Assembly (NCBI GenBank): GCA_021464245.1
Contig: JADCRB010000036.1
Coordinates: 1,321,717-1,385,716, forward strand
Direction: 5' to 3'
From: Carallia brachiata
Taxonomy: Eukaryota; Streptophyta; Magnoliopsida; Malpighiales; Rhizophoraceae
DNA: 64,000 nt
Made by a program: the position numbers and the translations under genes
Part shown: positions 37,904 to 53,700 of the stretch, in pieces
How the letters are laid out: every line of letters begins with the position of its first letter
How positions within the stretch are numbered: position 1 is the first letter of the stretch
Notes under the pieces: model-generated
Seen by the model: only the letters and a program-made list of their open reading frames with translations
Told to the model about the DNA's origin: nothing
Database searches by the model: none

Positions 37904-38489
37904 AATAAGTCTGAGGTTTGCATTTTGCAGCGTGTTTGCTTTGCAATAAGCGTGGCAACTAATTTGATCTCTTTAACATGTGCTATTAGCTTTCTGATCA
38001 CCGTAGGCCCTGTTCTGAATGTTGAGGCCCAATAATCAACCTGTTGTTTTCATTTATGGCACAAAGGTTTCCAAAGTAAGATTTGATATTTAATTATTTA
38101 AAAGATTACAAACCTGTTAAATAAAATATGAGCATCCTTACACGACAGCAAACAAAAAAAAATGTGTGAGGTATAAAATATATGCAAGAAAATAACAAAA
38201 TTAGTCATTCATTTTGCAAATTTATGTATTTTTAAAAATATTTTATCGTCAACTTTTATCTAATAACACCTGTTCAAGTGTTGTCCTTAATTTTTCAGTA
38301 AAAAATAATTTTCTTATAATTGTTTTCTTTCTTTGGTTTTTGTCTGGACAATAAAAAATCTTTCAAGAAATCTATAGATATCAAATATTGGTAAGTGTTG
38401 ATATATACATATAATTGGACAATAACAAAAAAGGCGAATATTTGCATTCCTTTTAACTTATTTTTTCCAGTTTGATAATTGATTTTTGC

Positions 38490-38590
38490 TTCTAGAAAAA
38501 GGGGTATAGATTTTCTTCTAGAAGAACCACGAGCGGGAAGACGGGCGAGTGGCCAAACGGCACTGTCATCACAATCCTTGGCACGTGACA
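38490..38590. promoter_or_regulatory. Promoter-like island: two heat-shock cores and a G-box
   Basis: The palindrome TTCTAGAA (heat-shock element core) occurs at 38490-38497 and 38516-38523; the second extends to TTCTTCTAGAAGAA. A G-box CACGTG lies at 38582-38587. The island is GC-richer than its AT-rich surroundings. No gene starts nearby on either strand. It may be the relic of a promoter or chance. Confidence 0.3.
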
Positions 38591-38706
38591 ACAACGGAGA
38601 ACTGAAAGTAACGCCGTATTTAGCATGGCAGTTAAATTTTTTATTTGAGTCTCGTTACGAAGATTTTTTATCTAGAATTTTGTCACAATATAATAAAATT
38701 TTTTAA

Positions 38707-41150
38707 TTTTTTTATAATTTTTGTGATATTTTTTATAATAAAAAATAATAAAATATATTCTTTTTTATTGTTAAAAATATCACGGTAATTATAAAAATTT
38801 AAGGTACTATTGTAATTAACAAAAATTTAGACAAAAAAAATTATTATTAACCAAAAAAATTGGGAGTTTGTTACAGAGAGTTTTAAATTTATATAGACAA
38901 TTATTGATCGAATTTTAATTAATGGTTGGATTTTGTTGGATAGAAAGCAATTTTACGTAATAATGGTTTTTATATAATATTTAAAATATTAGAATCTTTA
39001 AATTCAAATGTTGCGGAAGAAAAATAATTTTTTTTTCGTGGGCAACGTTAAATGTACTTGAATAGTAGAGATCAGGATAGGTTCTGCCATGGAGGATTCA
39101 GAAGTATTAAATAATTAAATATGTAATAAAAATATAATTATTCCACATCAAATGAACTATTAAATACTCGAATATTTTTAACTTTGTTTCCTTCATTTTA
39201 AAAAATAAAACTTTGACAATTTTACACAAAAAAGTTCAAAGAACCTTAAAATTTACAAAAATAATTAAACATATAATTTATTAAATTTCATTTAAATATT
39301 AACTTAATAATAATGAGATTATTAAAAACAGTGATTTATTCTAAGTTTAAATTCCTCTTTCATTATCTCATATCCCCCAACTATTAGAATATCATCTTAA
39401 AAAAAAAAAAAAAAAGAAATTTCTTCTAGAAGTACAGAACCAAAGAAGTGTAAATAGCACCAATCGGTACTCAACCGAGGATCGAAAATGACTGGATCTT
39501 TTTCGTTACAGTTATTATGCTCTAATCTGTATGCTGCCGTGTCCTTATCAATCCACGAACTTAAGGGGTCCCACGAAAAAGGAAACTTATCTGCCTCGTC
39601 ACCGCACCAAGTCTTCCGAATTTATCGTATTTGTGATCCACGGCACGGATCATTATGGATCGACAAAAGAAAAGCTGCAAGTTGCAATATGCCTGTTTTC
39701 CATCCCCTATTAATGCACGGTTGTCCCACCCACCATCAATTATTTTTAGACGACATTGCTATAACCTGTAAGCCCATCCTTATCCCCACTATATTAGTCA
39801 ACTCGCTTTGAGTGATTGCTTTGCTCTCATTTGCCTTTCTTATTGAGGATCGTTACGATATCTCTTCCATATAGTATTATTAATTAAAACTGCTTCATTG
39901 AGATATTTTAACGATGGAGAAAGATTGTTAGTAACTTTTAATAAGAGATGTGATTGACATATAATAATATAGATCGTTAAATTGTGAAAAATATATTAAA
40001 TTAAAAAAAAATAAATCGTTTGATATAATTAGAGAGACTACATATTTCATTAAACGTACCCACATAATCAAATTCTTTTATGATGTATTCACTTTACCAA
40101 ATAGGCTAATATGCTTAATGAATAAACTTAATTTTGACAAAACTGGCTAACGTTTCAAGAAATTTTTTATTTGTAAAGTCTCTGTCCGTTGTTATTAGTC
40201 ACTTTAATTATTTTTTCTTTTGTAATCACTCCTTCGCTCGTCTTTGATCAAGGTGCAAAGCTGGAAAAATCCAGTTTGGGGCATTACATAAGCATAACGA
40301 ACAGAATCACGGCACATTTGTTTTAAGTTTGAAATAGTCTCCATTCTGTTAATTTTCAACAAGTATAGCACTATTTTATGCACATTATATTTATTGAGTA
40401 ATACCTGTAAAATCTCAAGAATTAATTGTATTTCCAAAATTATTTTAATTGATCGATGTAGCTCGGTGTTTGCGCCAAATGTCGCTTTCGTCGGTAGCAT
40501 GATCCAGACCAAACCTTGTTGGAGCATGATCCATGGCCTCTGGATTTTCCTGTGTACCGCTCACGCAAATTTAAAACAAAACCGCAGCATCTTCTAGAAG
40601 GTTGTATTTTTCGTAAATAGTTAAGGAGACATTTACTGTTAGAAATTTGATGGGGTCCCTGTATGAGCGGAAGACATTGAACTGTGTGTGGCAGATACAA
40701 ACAAAAGTGTTAAAAAAGGCTGTAATTAATCTTGCCATTAAACCACAGTAATGGAACCGTTTAATCTACAGATTAAATTCCAGATCAAATTAAACGTGGT
40801 TGAATTACTTATGGAAACACACAACTTGAAACGCATGTACAGTCAACTTGGCCTAGTGGTACATACAACTGCCTGAATTCCCTATCAATAATCACAATCA
40901 ACGACTAGCTTACCAATTGCTTTTTGAAGAAAATTGTGGGATGTATGTACATGAATGTGAAGAAATAATACAACAATACAAGCCATTATCCTCGGAAACT
41001 AGTGAAAAAAAAAAAAGAGAAAAAGAAAAAAAGAAAGCCCATAAAAGACCAAAACCATGTGCACTGTCGGTTTACTCTCTTTGTAATTCTCTCATCTCAT
41101 CCATTTATTTTCCATAAACCTCCAAAAGCCAATGTTCCTGTTTCCATCAG
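38707..41150. other. Spacer upstream of the kelch gene
   Basis: AT-rich to about 39400, then mixed. A 107-codon + strand frame at 39488-39811 and several frames at 40204-40700 show no recognisable motif. Two more TTCTAGAA palindromes lie at 39424-39431 and 40592-40599. Confidence 0.4.
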
Positions 41151-41157
41151 GTTCCTC

Positions 41158-41168
41158 CCTATATATAT
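41158..41168 (+). promoter_or_regulatory. Probable TATA box of the F-box/kelch gene
   Basis: CCTATATATATTGG about 100 bp upstream of the ATG at 41266, in a position suited to a short 5' leader. Confidence 0.55.
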
Positions 41169-41265
41169 TGGTATACATTTATTCTTGCTAATAAAACCAC
41201 AAGTAGCCACGTACCTAAAATTGCCAAACGGTACTATTTGTGAGGCACATTTACTTTAGTTAGAA

Positions 41266-42321
41266 ATGAAAATGATGTATGACAAAAGCATCCTGGCCGA
41301 GTTCACCGAGTTGATTCCGGGTCTTCCTGAGGAAATTGCTCTCGAGTGTCTGACTCGGTTGCACTACTCGGCTCATGGGGTGGCCACCCAGGTTTGCAGA
41401 CGGTGGCGCCACCTTGTTCAGAGCAAGGACTTTTACTACCACAGAAAGCAAACGGGCCACGCCCACAAAGCTGCTTGCTTGATCCAGGCAATTCCTCCTC
41501 CCGAATCCGGGTCCCATCAGAAGAAACCGGTTGGACCGCCCAAATACGGAGTGACCCTGTTCGACCCGGTCAATGGGACATGGGATCGGGTCGAACCCCT
41601 TCCTCAGTACCCAGATGGGCTGCCCCTGTTCTGTCAGGTCACCTGCTCGGAGGGGAAGCTTGTGCTGATGGGCGGGTGGGACCCAGTGAATTATGAGCCG
41701 GTGAGTCACGTGTTCGTGTACGAGTTCACGACCCGGCGGTGGAGGCGAGCCAAGGACATGCCGGAGAATCGTTCGTTCTTCGCGGCGGGGGAGTTAAACG
41801 GCCAAGTCATAATCGCCGGCGGCCACGATGTGAACAAGAACGCGTTGAACACTGCCTGGGTGTACAACGTGGATGAAGACCAGTGGACTGAGCTGCCACG
41901 GATGAGCCAGGAGCGAGACGAGTGCCACGGGGTTGTGATTGGGTCGGAGTTCTGGGTCGTCAGCGGATACACAACCGACAATCAAGGTGGGTTCGTCGGC
42001 AGCGCCGAGTTCATTCAACTCGGAGAAAAGAGATGGCAGCAGGTCGAAGACGCGTGGAAAGCGACGCAGTGCCCAAGGTCGAGTCTCGGGGTGGGCCTAA
42101 ACGGCAAGATGTTCAACTGGGCCGATGTGGGCACGGCAGTGAAAGTCGGGGCTTGTGCGGTCCAATTGGGAAAATCGAGAACGTTCATTTCTGGATCAGA
42201 TTACCAAGGTGGCCCACAGGGTTTCTTCCTAGTGGAACGGCCAGACGGCAAATGGGAGAAGTTAAACGCCCCAGATGATTTCTCCGGATTCGCGCAATCT
42301 GGCTGCTGCGTGGAAATCTAA
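41266..42321 (+). CDS. F-box/kelch-repeat protein, KMD family
   Basis: A single-exon frame of 351 residues, much richer in G+C than its flanks. An F-box occupies about residues 16-60 (IPGLPEEIALECLTRLHY, then VCRRWRHLV). Kelch repeats follow, with the paired-glycine blades visible (LVLMGGWDP, VIIAGGHD, FWVVSGY) and Trp/Tyr spacers. It ends with QSGCCVEI. It matches the intronless KISS ME DEADLY group, closest in my memory to At3g59940/At2g44130. Those proteins are SCF adaptors that promote turnover of type-B response regulators, dampening cytokinin signalling, and of phenylalanine ammonia-lyase, limiting phenylpropanoids. The start is the first ATG; a second Met two codons later is equally possible. 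No break was seen. Confidence 0.95.
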   Translation: MKMMYDKSILAEFTELIPGLPEEIALECLTRLHYSAHGVATQVCRRWRHLVQSKDFYYHRKQTGHAHKAACLIQAIPPPESGSHQKKPVGPPKYGVTLFDPVNGTWDRVEPLPQYPDGLPLFCQVTCSEGKLVLMGGWDPVNYEPVSHVFVYEFTTRRWRRAKDMPENRSFFAAGELNGQVIIAGGHDVNKNALNTAWVYNVDEDQWTELPRMSQERDECHGVVIGSEFWVVSGYTTDNQGGFVGSAEFIQLGEKRWQQVEDAWKATQCPRSSLGVGLNGKMFNWADVGTAVKVGACAVQLGKSRTFISGSDYQGGPQGFFLVERPDGKWEKLNAPDDFSGFAQSGCCVEI

Positions 42322-43161
42322 TGGCAGCAATGAGATAGACACTGGAGAGTAGAGACCAAGATAAATCTATCATGTTTGTTTTTTTTTTTTTTTTGGTGTT
42401 ATTGAGAGTTCTTCTTTGGGAATAGAGGACTATGTCGGTATATTATCGCTATTGAGGCATAGTACTACCATGTAAAAAATTTAAAAAAATTTCTTTTGCT
42501 CTAGAGAGGCATAATAAGAATACGATTACGATTGTGATTTCTAAGTCAGTAACAACCGCATCCATGGCCCTTATGCTCTCATGCTCCAATGCTTTGTTTC
42601 CAGGCAGAACTTCTGCGAGTTGAGTGTTGAACTATTTCTCAATGTCTTGTAGTTCTCGTCGGCTCCCATTATATCATAATACCGAGTACCCCACCGCTTC
42701 CTAATTGCCTCGCTCTAAAATGCAACGAAAGTTGTTCTTGCAATCCGATTGAAGACCTGATTTCACTGCTAGTTAATTACCAAATGTTCATAGGTTATAG
42801 AAAACATGATGCACCATCATTTGATGAAACTGTCATGAGGAAATGATCACCCATTGGCTTATTTCAAAAATGAAAAACTTAAATCGAGTAAATAGACTAG
42901 CACGTACATTACATATATATGTAGACCACATCACGAACAAAAAAACAAAAAACATTGCAGATAGACAATGTATAACTCAGTCTGACAGAGCAATCAAAGA
43001 TCAGTTCTCAGTCGCCATGATACCTACACTCAAGCAATCCAGTTGCCAACTTTCAAGCGCTATTATTGGCGCTTTCGACCGTTCATACATGACCAGTTAT
43101 CACCCATAACCTCTCTGCTTATAATATGCCCACTAGACACTACTCACCACTATTCAATCAA
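42322..43161. other. Spacer between two convergent genes
   Basis: 3' regions of the + strand kelch gene and the minus-strand SR gene. A poly-T run lies at about 42377-42394. No further gene is seen. Confidence 0.5.
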
Positions 43162-45119
<1,958 letters not shown>

Positions 45120-45142
45120 TATTGCCAGATATCACCTACTAA

Positions 45143-45794
45143 GGAGAGCAGAACGAAACAGTCAAGATTCAAACAGTTTTGATGAACAAAGAAATTTATC
45201 ATACAACTAGATTAAAAAAAGTGAAGCGGCAATTTAGACAAATCAAACTAAGTAAAGTATTCTCAACTCCCAAAGATTATAAATTGCCACGGAGACAAAT
45301 AATATTTGGCCACATTCTGCAAATTACTTGATGAGGCTAAAAATTGATCATAAAACAACATATTCCCAACTAACATGCACTTTGATCTCCCTCTACACGC
45401 ATTCAACAACTTATTCAAATTACCAAATGGAAGCAAATTAATAGATGAAACCCCAAGCTCGCATCTAAGGAAAACGCAAAAGAAAGTCCCTTTTCTTTTC
45501 CTTTTTTTTTTTTTACCAATCAATCCCAAAAAGTTCCTCACCCCATCTTCCACAAAGAACCAAATTTCTTAGCCTCATACAGGATAAATAAACAAGAAGA
45601 AAAAAAAATAAAGGAAAATCTTCAGCAATTCGTAATAGACCAAACAATCAGTTACCAACAACAAGATTGAAAAAAATTCCATACTTCAATTGCCTAATCA
45701 ACGATTAAATATTTACCAAAAAAAGAAAAACCCCAACAACAAACAGGCATCAATCAGCAAATCGCAATCAAAATTCCAGAAATAGAAACTATTA
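45143..45794 (-). promoter_or_regulatory. Probable 5'-leader intron of the SR gene
   Basis: On the minus strand, CTAG then GTAATAG at about 45795 gives a donor, and CTCTCCTTAG at about 45143 gives an acceptor 24 bp upstream of the ATG. The GC-richer stretch at 45795-45850 would be the first, non-coding exon. Leader introns are usual in SR-protein genes. Confidence 0.5.
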
Positions 45795-45859
45795 CCTAGA
45801 AAAGAAACGCCGGGCTCGCTCAACGATTTCTCTGGGAACAGACCGAAAAAAGGTGAAAA

Positions 45860-46567
45860 AGAATGCGAAAGATGAGTCCGTTAACCGAAACCCCTTCAAT
45901 TGATTACACTAAAGAATAGGGTTTCCAGAAGCTTCTTGATATCTTTGTTGCCGTGGGATTTTTTACTATGCTTCACGAAAGCATAAGTCCTCAATCTCAT
46001 TAAGGCTTACGGACATCTGGCCGCCAGATTAATCAGCACTTAGTGGAAGAGACGGTTCTGATTCTTTGACCGAGTTCCGTATTTTTTTTTTTAGTGGTTT
46101 ATAAAGAGATTTATTGAACATTTACGAAGAGGGAAGTGAGATTTAACGAAATTTGAACTCCTTACTTATTAGTTGAGAGACATTTTCCTCTCAACTAATT
46201 TCTTTCAATCAGTTGAGTAAATGCTCAACTTTGTTCTGTATTCTTTGATCCGATCTCTGTCACTCGTCGGCGGACCACGGGTCAAATTTGAACGGTGCAG
46301 CAGGCCAAGCCCAAAGGCCCAAAAATTGTTATAATTCTTAGGGGTCTGCTCCAGCCCATATCCGTATATAACCCGACCCGGACCAGAATATATAATGTTA
46401 CTAGGGCTCGCGTCTCAGGCTCATCGTCTCCGTAGCGGACGCTCATATCCGCTAAAGCCCTTCCAAAACCCTCACACCCACGCTCCCTCTCGCTCTATAC
46501 AGTTTAAAGCGTTAAGAAAGAGGAGATATATTACATTGTTAGGGTTTGGAATTTGCTGGATGAGAAA
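45860..46567. promoter_or_regulatory. Shared head-to-head promoter region (SR gene and RRP5)
   Basis: The minus-strand SR gene and the + strand RRP5 gene diverge from here. The interval includes a short SINE-like or LTR-like string at 46145-46215 (the other strand reads AGTAAGGAGTTCAAATTTCG) and a telo-box-like TTAGGGTTTGG at about 46539-46549 just before the RRP5 start. TATAATG near 46391 precedes the transcribed-looking GC-richer leader. Confidence 0.45.
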
Positions 46568-47734
46568 ATGGCAGCGCCTTCAAAGAAGAAGTCTCGTGAT
46601 GGAAAATCCAAGGGCGGGCCGAAATTCAATAAGGCGTCCAAGAAGCCGTTCAAAGCGAACAGGAAGGACTCAAACGACGACGTTAAGTCTCAAGCCATGG
46701 CGTTGCAACTCGAAGAGGACGCTCCTGACTTTCCTAGAGGTTCTTTTGTCTTCTTGGAATTTTCTGTTTGTTTGGTTCGGTTTGTTATCTCGGTTATTCG
46801 TGTTGCTTCTTTTTTTTTTTTTTCTTTTTTGAATTTTCTCTTCTTTTTGAGTGGTTCTCCTGGTTCTTTGTGGTGTTCTTGGATTTTCTCTGTGGTTTAA
46901 TCGGTTCTTGGGGTTCTTTATCTGGTTCTTGATTTTTTTTTCCTGAAAATTTGGTTGTGGTTCGTTCTTCTAGTTCTTTGCGAAGTTCTTCCAATTTTCC
47001 ATCTTGTTCTTGAATTTCATTTTTGTAGAGAGAATTCTTGGGCACAAAAAAGGGAGAAAGCAACTGTGTAAAAGAGAATGAATATTTGATATTCTGTGGT
47101 TGATTAGTTTTTTGAAGTTATTGTTTGGTTGAATCTTCCTTGTGGTTACCAAGAAAGTTGCGTATGGAAAATTTAAAGTAGATTTTTTGTGTTTTTTTTT
47201 TTTTTTGTCTGGAAATCTGAAAATGACTTATAATTTTTACTTCTATTTAGGCGTTTATTTTTGTTTACCAATTCCTCATATGATTTTAGGTGGAGGAAGC
47301 TCACTGAGCCAAAAAGAACGGGATGAAATCCTTGCGGAAGTTGATGCAGAGTTTGACGCTGAGGAGCGAATTTTGAAGAAGAAGAAGAAGGGGAAGAAGC
47401 TGCAAAACAAGAATTATTCAAGAGAAGAGGATTTCGGTTCACTTTTCAGTGATGGTCTAACTGGTAAACTACCTCGATTTGCCAATAAAATCACATTGAA
47501 GGTACGGAGATAAATGTAGTCTTTATTCTTTGTTCTGTATATTGAGCAAATCTGGATTGTAAATTTGTGTTTCATTTTTATCTAATTGCTTCAATGATAG
47601 ATTAATATGTGAACTGAATTTTTGTTGGATAGTGTTTGAAAGTAGAAGGTCCAGGTTTTGGATGGTTAATTATGCAACTACTGGCTCATGCAATGGCTGG
47701 TTAGACTATGGAATTGGGAATGGAATTGTGATTT

Positions 47735-47773
<39 letters not shown>

Positions 47774-50700
47774 TGAATATTATCATGGATTTTGATACTG
47801 TCTATGTTTGTAACCGAAAGATGAACAATAACAAACTTGATGCATGACTCAGCTTTTGATAACAAATATACAATAAGTGCAGTGCACAAGCTTAGTGACG
47901 TTTGGAAACTTTTTCTTGTGATGCAAACATACAAGTTGGAGTGTGATATCCTTCCTAAATGAGATAATTTACCTTGAGCTTAATTGTGAGTCCACTTTTG
48001 TCTTCATGTTTATGTCAATGAGTCTGGTATTGCCGATATTAATGTTATGCTCTGTCATATTGTCTAGGTATTTAAATGAGATCCTTTTGTTTGTACTACA
48101 CGTGTTTCGCGTGTCGTAGTAATTTTGACAAAAAAAAAAATACCAAGGCCTTATTGATTGTTATTGTGTTTCATGTTGCTTTGTACTACAATTGCATAGA
48201 GACAAGCTTTTCCGTCTTTATGTGTGATGATAGAAATACCAGTGAGCATCTTCTTTGTGTATGTATGCCAGAATATTTCTCCTGGAATGAAGCTTTGGGG
48301 AGTGATTACTGAGATAAATGAGAAGGACCTTGTAATTAGTCTTCCAGGGGGCTTACGTGGCATAGTGCGTTCAAAGGATGCAATTGATCCTATTTTAGAC
48401 AATGAAATCGAGGTACATCAAGCTTCTAAATAATGCCAATATTTTTTTATTGTTATGTTTTTTGAATCCTTAACTGCTCATTGCAATGGACTTTAATCTT
48501 GTGCTGTTTCTAATGTCAATGTCCATATTATCAGGAAAATGGAGATAGCCTTCCTATCATATTCCATGTTGGGCAGCTTGTTTCATGCATTGTATTGCAG
48601 CTCGAAGATGATAAAAAAGATAATGGGAAAAGAAAGATCTGGCTTTCCTTGCGCCTTTCGCTATTGCACAAAGGCTTCTCAATAGATACTGTTCAAGAGG
48701 GGATGGTATGGTAATTAAATTGATTATAATAATGATGATAAAATTTTTATTCTGTCCTTTCTCATTTTGTCGTGGCATGACTAATGAAATAGTTGAAATT
48801 TAAATGACTTTCTAACTCAAGACTGAAGCGGGTTGACTTGTTCTTTTTGACTTTTTACAAATTGATTTGTCCTTCTGACTAAAAAACTAAAAATCTTTTT
48901 AAAACAACACTTGATGGCTGTAATGCCATGCACCAAAGCAAGAAATTCCTTAGGCATTGTATGGATATAGGTGGTAAATTACCTCAGTCAAGTGAAAAAT
49001 CAACTGGTATTTTGGCTGTCTGGTGTAATAATGACATTAGGCATATTGAAAACTTAGGTGGGCAACTGTTGGTTGCTGATATTTATTGGTAGATGTTTGT
49101 TCCAGTACAGAGAATTATTCTTTCCTATTATTCTGGGAGAAGAAATATTACCAGTCGTAGATTGTCTAAACATTACCATTTATTTTGGCTAATTTTATGT
49201 TAAGGTTTTTGTTGCACCCTGGCCTGGTCACCAAGTTTTATCTCTTATGTCACTAGCACGAGCAGAGTTGATTGTATAGACTTAGATAGCTTAAGACAGT
49301 CCCACCAGTTGCAACAGTCAAAATTCTGGTGAAACATAATTAACTATAAGAAATATTTGTTATCTGAGTCATAAAAATGACCAGTTAGAAGATGAAAAGG
49401 GGGTTGTAACTTACCATTATTGACATCATGTTTACGTATCAACCTTTGTTGCATGTTGTTATGGGTTTAAGGAAACCCTTTTTTCATTGGATCATGTGGA
49501 AAACGTTTTGACAACAAGCATGGCATAACTGAATGAAGGAAAGATTAATTATCCATGGTCAATTCATGGTTATTAATCAAGGTCATTATGCTACAAGAAG
49601 ACAATTATGTAAGGGAATTGCTTTTTGTCATGCAAACCTCATTACATGAGGGGGACTGAAAATGTCCTTATTTTCCTCATTTTTTTCAGTCTTTATTTTT
49701 TTTTTTTTTGTTAAAAGTGTTAGCAGCCTCAAAAGCCTTTTCCACACTACCTTTCTAACGAGTGTTAGTAGTTTAGTAATCCATGACAATATTTTCAAGC
49801 TTTCGTATATCTATGTAATGGATATATGACCTGTTGGGACTTTCACACGATATTTTGTAGTGCTTACATATGCAAACTGTGAAGTGGTTACATAGTTCTG
49901 ATTCACTTACGTTGATTTTAGATAATGGAAATTATGTATCCATCTCATTCCTTTATGAAGTGGCTGCATAGTTAATGGGTCAATCTGATAGAGAGCTATA
50001 CAAGATCTTAGGTCACTCTTTCTCAAGTATCCAACTCATTCAGGTTGTTTTCTTCTAAATCAGATCAACAATTAATTTTGGGTGGCACTTACTGGAGAAG
50101 TTATACGTAACACGGATCTTTGATTTTGGGTTCTTGTTGATCTACTTCTTGCTTAGTTTATACTTTTGTGTTGTTGGGGTAGTCTGGGTAAAAATGAATT
50201 CTGTGATTGGGTAGAAATCTGAAGTTACATTATCCTTAAACTACAACTAAGCAAAAGATTGATATTGCATCCAATTTTATTCATCTTTCCCTTGTAAGTG
50301 TGAATCAAAATTCAGTATGATTTTGGGCTCTTTTTTCCTTTTTTTTAATTTTTTATTTTTTGATGTTGGTGTTTAGGCTTATTGACATGATTATGTTATT
50401 GAAAAATTGGTCATCGGAAAAAAAAAGAGTGTTTAGCTGCTTTGAATTTTATGTTAAAGTTATAATTAGTGTGCTAGTTGCTTATTATTTTCTTTATGAA
50501 TTTCTCCTTTATTCATTCCTCTATCTTTTGTAAATTTTCTCATGAGTCCTGGACCTTTTTACTTTAATCTGGAATGGTGAATGTGGGTAATTTTCCTAAA
50601 AAGAAAATTCCTTCAATGGATATCTTTGCAAAAATCTTACTGATTGTACAGTTGGTCTGAAATTCAACAAGAAAAGGTTATACATAGAGCACATGAGTTT

Positions 50701-53700
50701 TGCAACTCACTGTTTATGCTTTCAGGTCCTCTCTGCATATGTGAAAAGTATTGAAGATCATGGCTACATGGTTCATTTTGGATCACCTTCTTTTGTTGGA
50801 TTTTTGCCGAAGAACAGCCAAGCTGGTCAGTACCACAGATTAACATATGATGCTATTGGAACAAAAGATTGACTGTTTTCTGTTTCTCTTCTCTCTTCAT
50901 TTTCCAATGTTTGCTTTATTTTTACATAACATGATTCTAAACTGGGAGCAGAAAATGACATGTTCACTAGGTTTTTCTTTTTTGGTCACTCTTTATTTGT
51001 TTGTCTGGTTTGAGAATAAAGAATGGTTTGAAGTTACGCCCTGAGAATTGATATGGCAACCACTCGATGGAGAAGGATTTGAGGATTACATACTTCCATA
51101 AGTCTATTTCTGACTAGCTGTAAAATAAATGAGTTGAATATCTATATTATTTCAGATGGTAAACAAATTATAAGAATTTGGAACTAAATAGGACCCTCTC
51201 TTTTGTGAAGAGCTAGTTGTGAAATTACATCAAGACTCAATTTTTGTATCATAAATTGCTGGATTTTTCATCTGTGACGATTTTATCTGGTTATGTTCTA
51301 AATATTTTGCATTCCTTTCATTAGGACCTCTTGATTTTATTTATTTCTTTCTGTTTGAGGTTCTTGAATCCACTAAAGGGCTATTGCAAACAGAGCATCC
51401 AAAATTGCTAAAATTTTCAGTTAACTGTTTGAAATATGAGCCAAATAAGATAATGAAAGTTTTTGAAGACAATATTTAGGAATAGGAACCTAATAGACAG
51501 GAGTTGAACAATCTGGTAATACCTTTTTTTTTGTTCCTTTTTCACTCTTCTACCATATTTACAGAATAATTACATCAAGAATCACATTTTTTTGGACATT
51601 TTGATTGAAATTTATCTGACAGGACATGCTAAGCAATGTTATTTTTCCATTTGGTTTACAATATTGAATATTGCCCACTGATTTACAAAAAATAGGTATT
51701 TGGCATGGCATTGTCAAGTTGATGTCATCTATAATGGAAATCCAATTGCAAATAATGGCATCTGGCACTTTTTCAACCTTCCCTTCATTTGCTAGTTGGT
51801 CACTGTTACGGGGACTGTAGCTTTCTCATGGTCTTTCTTGAATACTGATTTGGGTTGTATTAACCAAAACAAAGTAATGTAAAACATTTGCTTTCTTTTT
51901 TCTTTTGGAAAAACACCTGGTGAGTTGATAATAACAGTACTACATGGAAGTAGCATGGTAAAACTGCTAAATAAATGGATTGCAATTAAACAAATGGCTA
52001 GAGCTTTGGGTCAGGCATAATTCACATGTCCCCAACCCAAGCCTGGCTGGTTAACAGATGCTTTGTGGTTGCCTTCTGCGAGACAAAGCCCAAAGGCTGT
52101 GTCAGCCAAAGTGGACTACCTCATACAAGTTGGGATGAGATTTTGACACATTACAATTGGAATTAGAGCCAAGGGATTCTAAGCTATCATATCTCATTGA
52201 TTAGAGTGAAAGTGGACTACATCTCTCATATAATTTGGACTAAGGAGATTCTGGGTTAAGGATGGAATTGAGGTGTCATCCTTGTGAGGGACCTTATGTG
52301 GGATGAAACCATGGGGCTGCGTGGGTCAAAAAAGATCATAATTCACATGAGTTGGATTGAGATTGTTATACTCTTGTATTTCCACACTGACTATTGTATG
52401 ATTATTAAGGTAACACGAAGCTTAGTATATGATTTTTCTAATAGTATGGGAACTATTTTTTTTTTGTCCTGTTTATTTGCTGTAGAAGGTGGAGATGCTG
52501 AAGTGAAACCTGGGAAACTTTTGCAAGCAGTTGTTAGAAGAATTGATAAAAATCGTAAAGTTGTCTACCTAAGTTCTGACCCAGATATGGTGTCGAAATG
52601 TGTGGTATGCCCTAATATTGCGGTTATGATGTTGTGTTTCCTTGCATTTTATGTCTTGCTCTTTTATTGACTGTTCTAACATAAATAACACTAAGTTGTT
52701 GCCCTGTTATGTAGGTGAAGGATCTTAAAGGCATTTCAATTGATCTCCTGTTTCCAGGCATGATGGTTAATGCGCGTGTGCAGTCAACACTTGAAAATGG
52801 TGTCATGCTATCATTTCTGACTTACTTTACAGGAACTGTAAGCTTGTATCATTCTCATTGTATCAGCTGATTATAATATATTGATGACCTCACATTAGGC
52901 ACTCCCGGTTATTTTTCATATCTTTGTTTTTTTTTCTATTTCTGTAAAACAGGTTGATATATTTCATTTGCAAAATACTTTTCCTACTTCAAATTGGAGA
53001 GATGATTACCCCAAAAATAAGAAGGTTTGCCTTGAATTCTTTACTTATGATTACCTTTGTCTTTACTGATATTCATGTGTCCCTAGTTTAGGTTCCTAAA
53101 CAATCTGTGTCTTTTGAAACTCATTTTTTTTGCCATTATCTTTTGGGACACTTGCTATGTTCTTACGACGTGTCCTGCATTTCTTTGACGCATTCATTAG
53201 TCATAGCTATGTAACAGAGGGTAAACATGGAGTTGTATGTGGTGTACTCTTGCATTTTACTCTTCCTTAAACTGCTAAACAGTGAGTTATGTTTGACATG
53301 GTTTCATCGATACGATCTAAAGCAGTTATATTTGCCTTTCCCAATGATTTTTCTTCTATGACACTGTGGCTTTGTTTCACTGTTTATTTATTTATTTATG
53401 CCTTAGGTCAATGCCCGGATATTATTTGTTGATCCCTCAACTAGAGCTGTTGGTTTGACTCTAAATCAGCATCTTGTTCTCAACAAAGCTCCTCCTTTTG
53501 TAAGTCCATTTGTTTCTTACAAACACTTTAAATCAGCATCTTTTATTATATACTAGATGTTGCATGTCACCCTTACACCTATAAAGCAATGCTCTTTAGC
53601 GTCGCAGATCTGGTTATTTAAATAGGTCTGACCTTGAATCACATCAGTTCAGTGAAATAAAGTTCAGGCACATCTTAAGTTCTGGCTGTAACTGTGCTAT

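Noticed and set aside
39488..39811. 107-codon + strand frame as a gene
   Set aside because: No recognisable motif, no splice context and ambiguous composition. Support is insufficient.
41303..42278. Frames overlapping the F-box/kelch gene on both strands
   Set aside because: They are shadows of the GC-rich kelch coding sequence, which has a clear domain structure in its own frame.
46395..46832. 145-codon frame overlapping the RRP5 start
   Set aside because: It is a shifted frame over the leader and exon 1 of RRP5. The true frame gives the conserved RRP5 N terminus.
52010..52340. Intact LTR retrotransposon in RRP5 intron 5
   Set aside because: Only a primer-binding-site-like string and a GC-richer patch are seen. 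No paired LTRs or protein domains were found.
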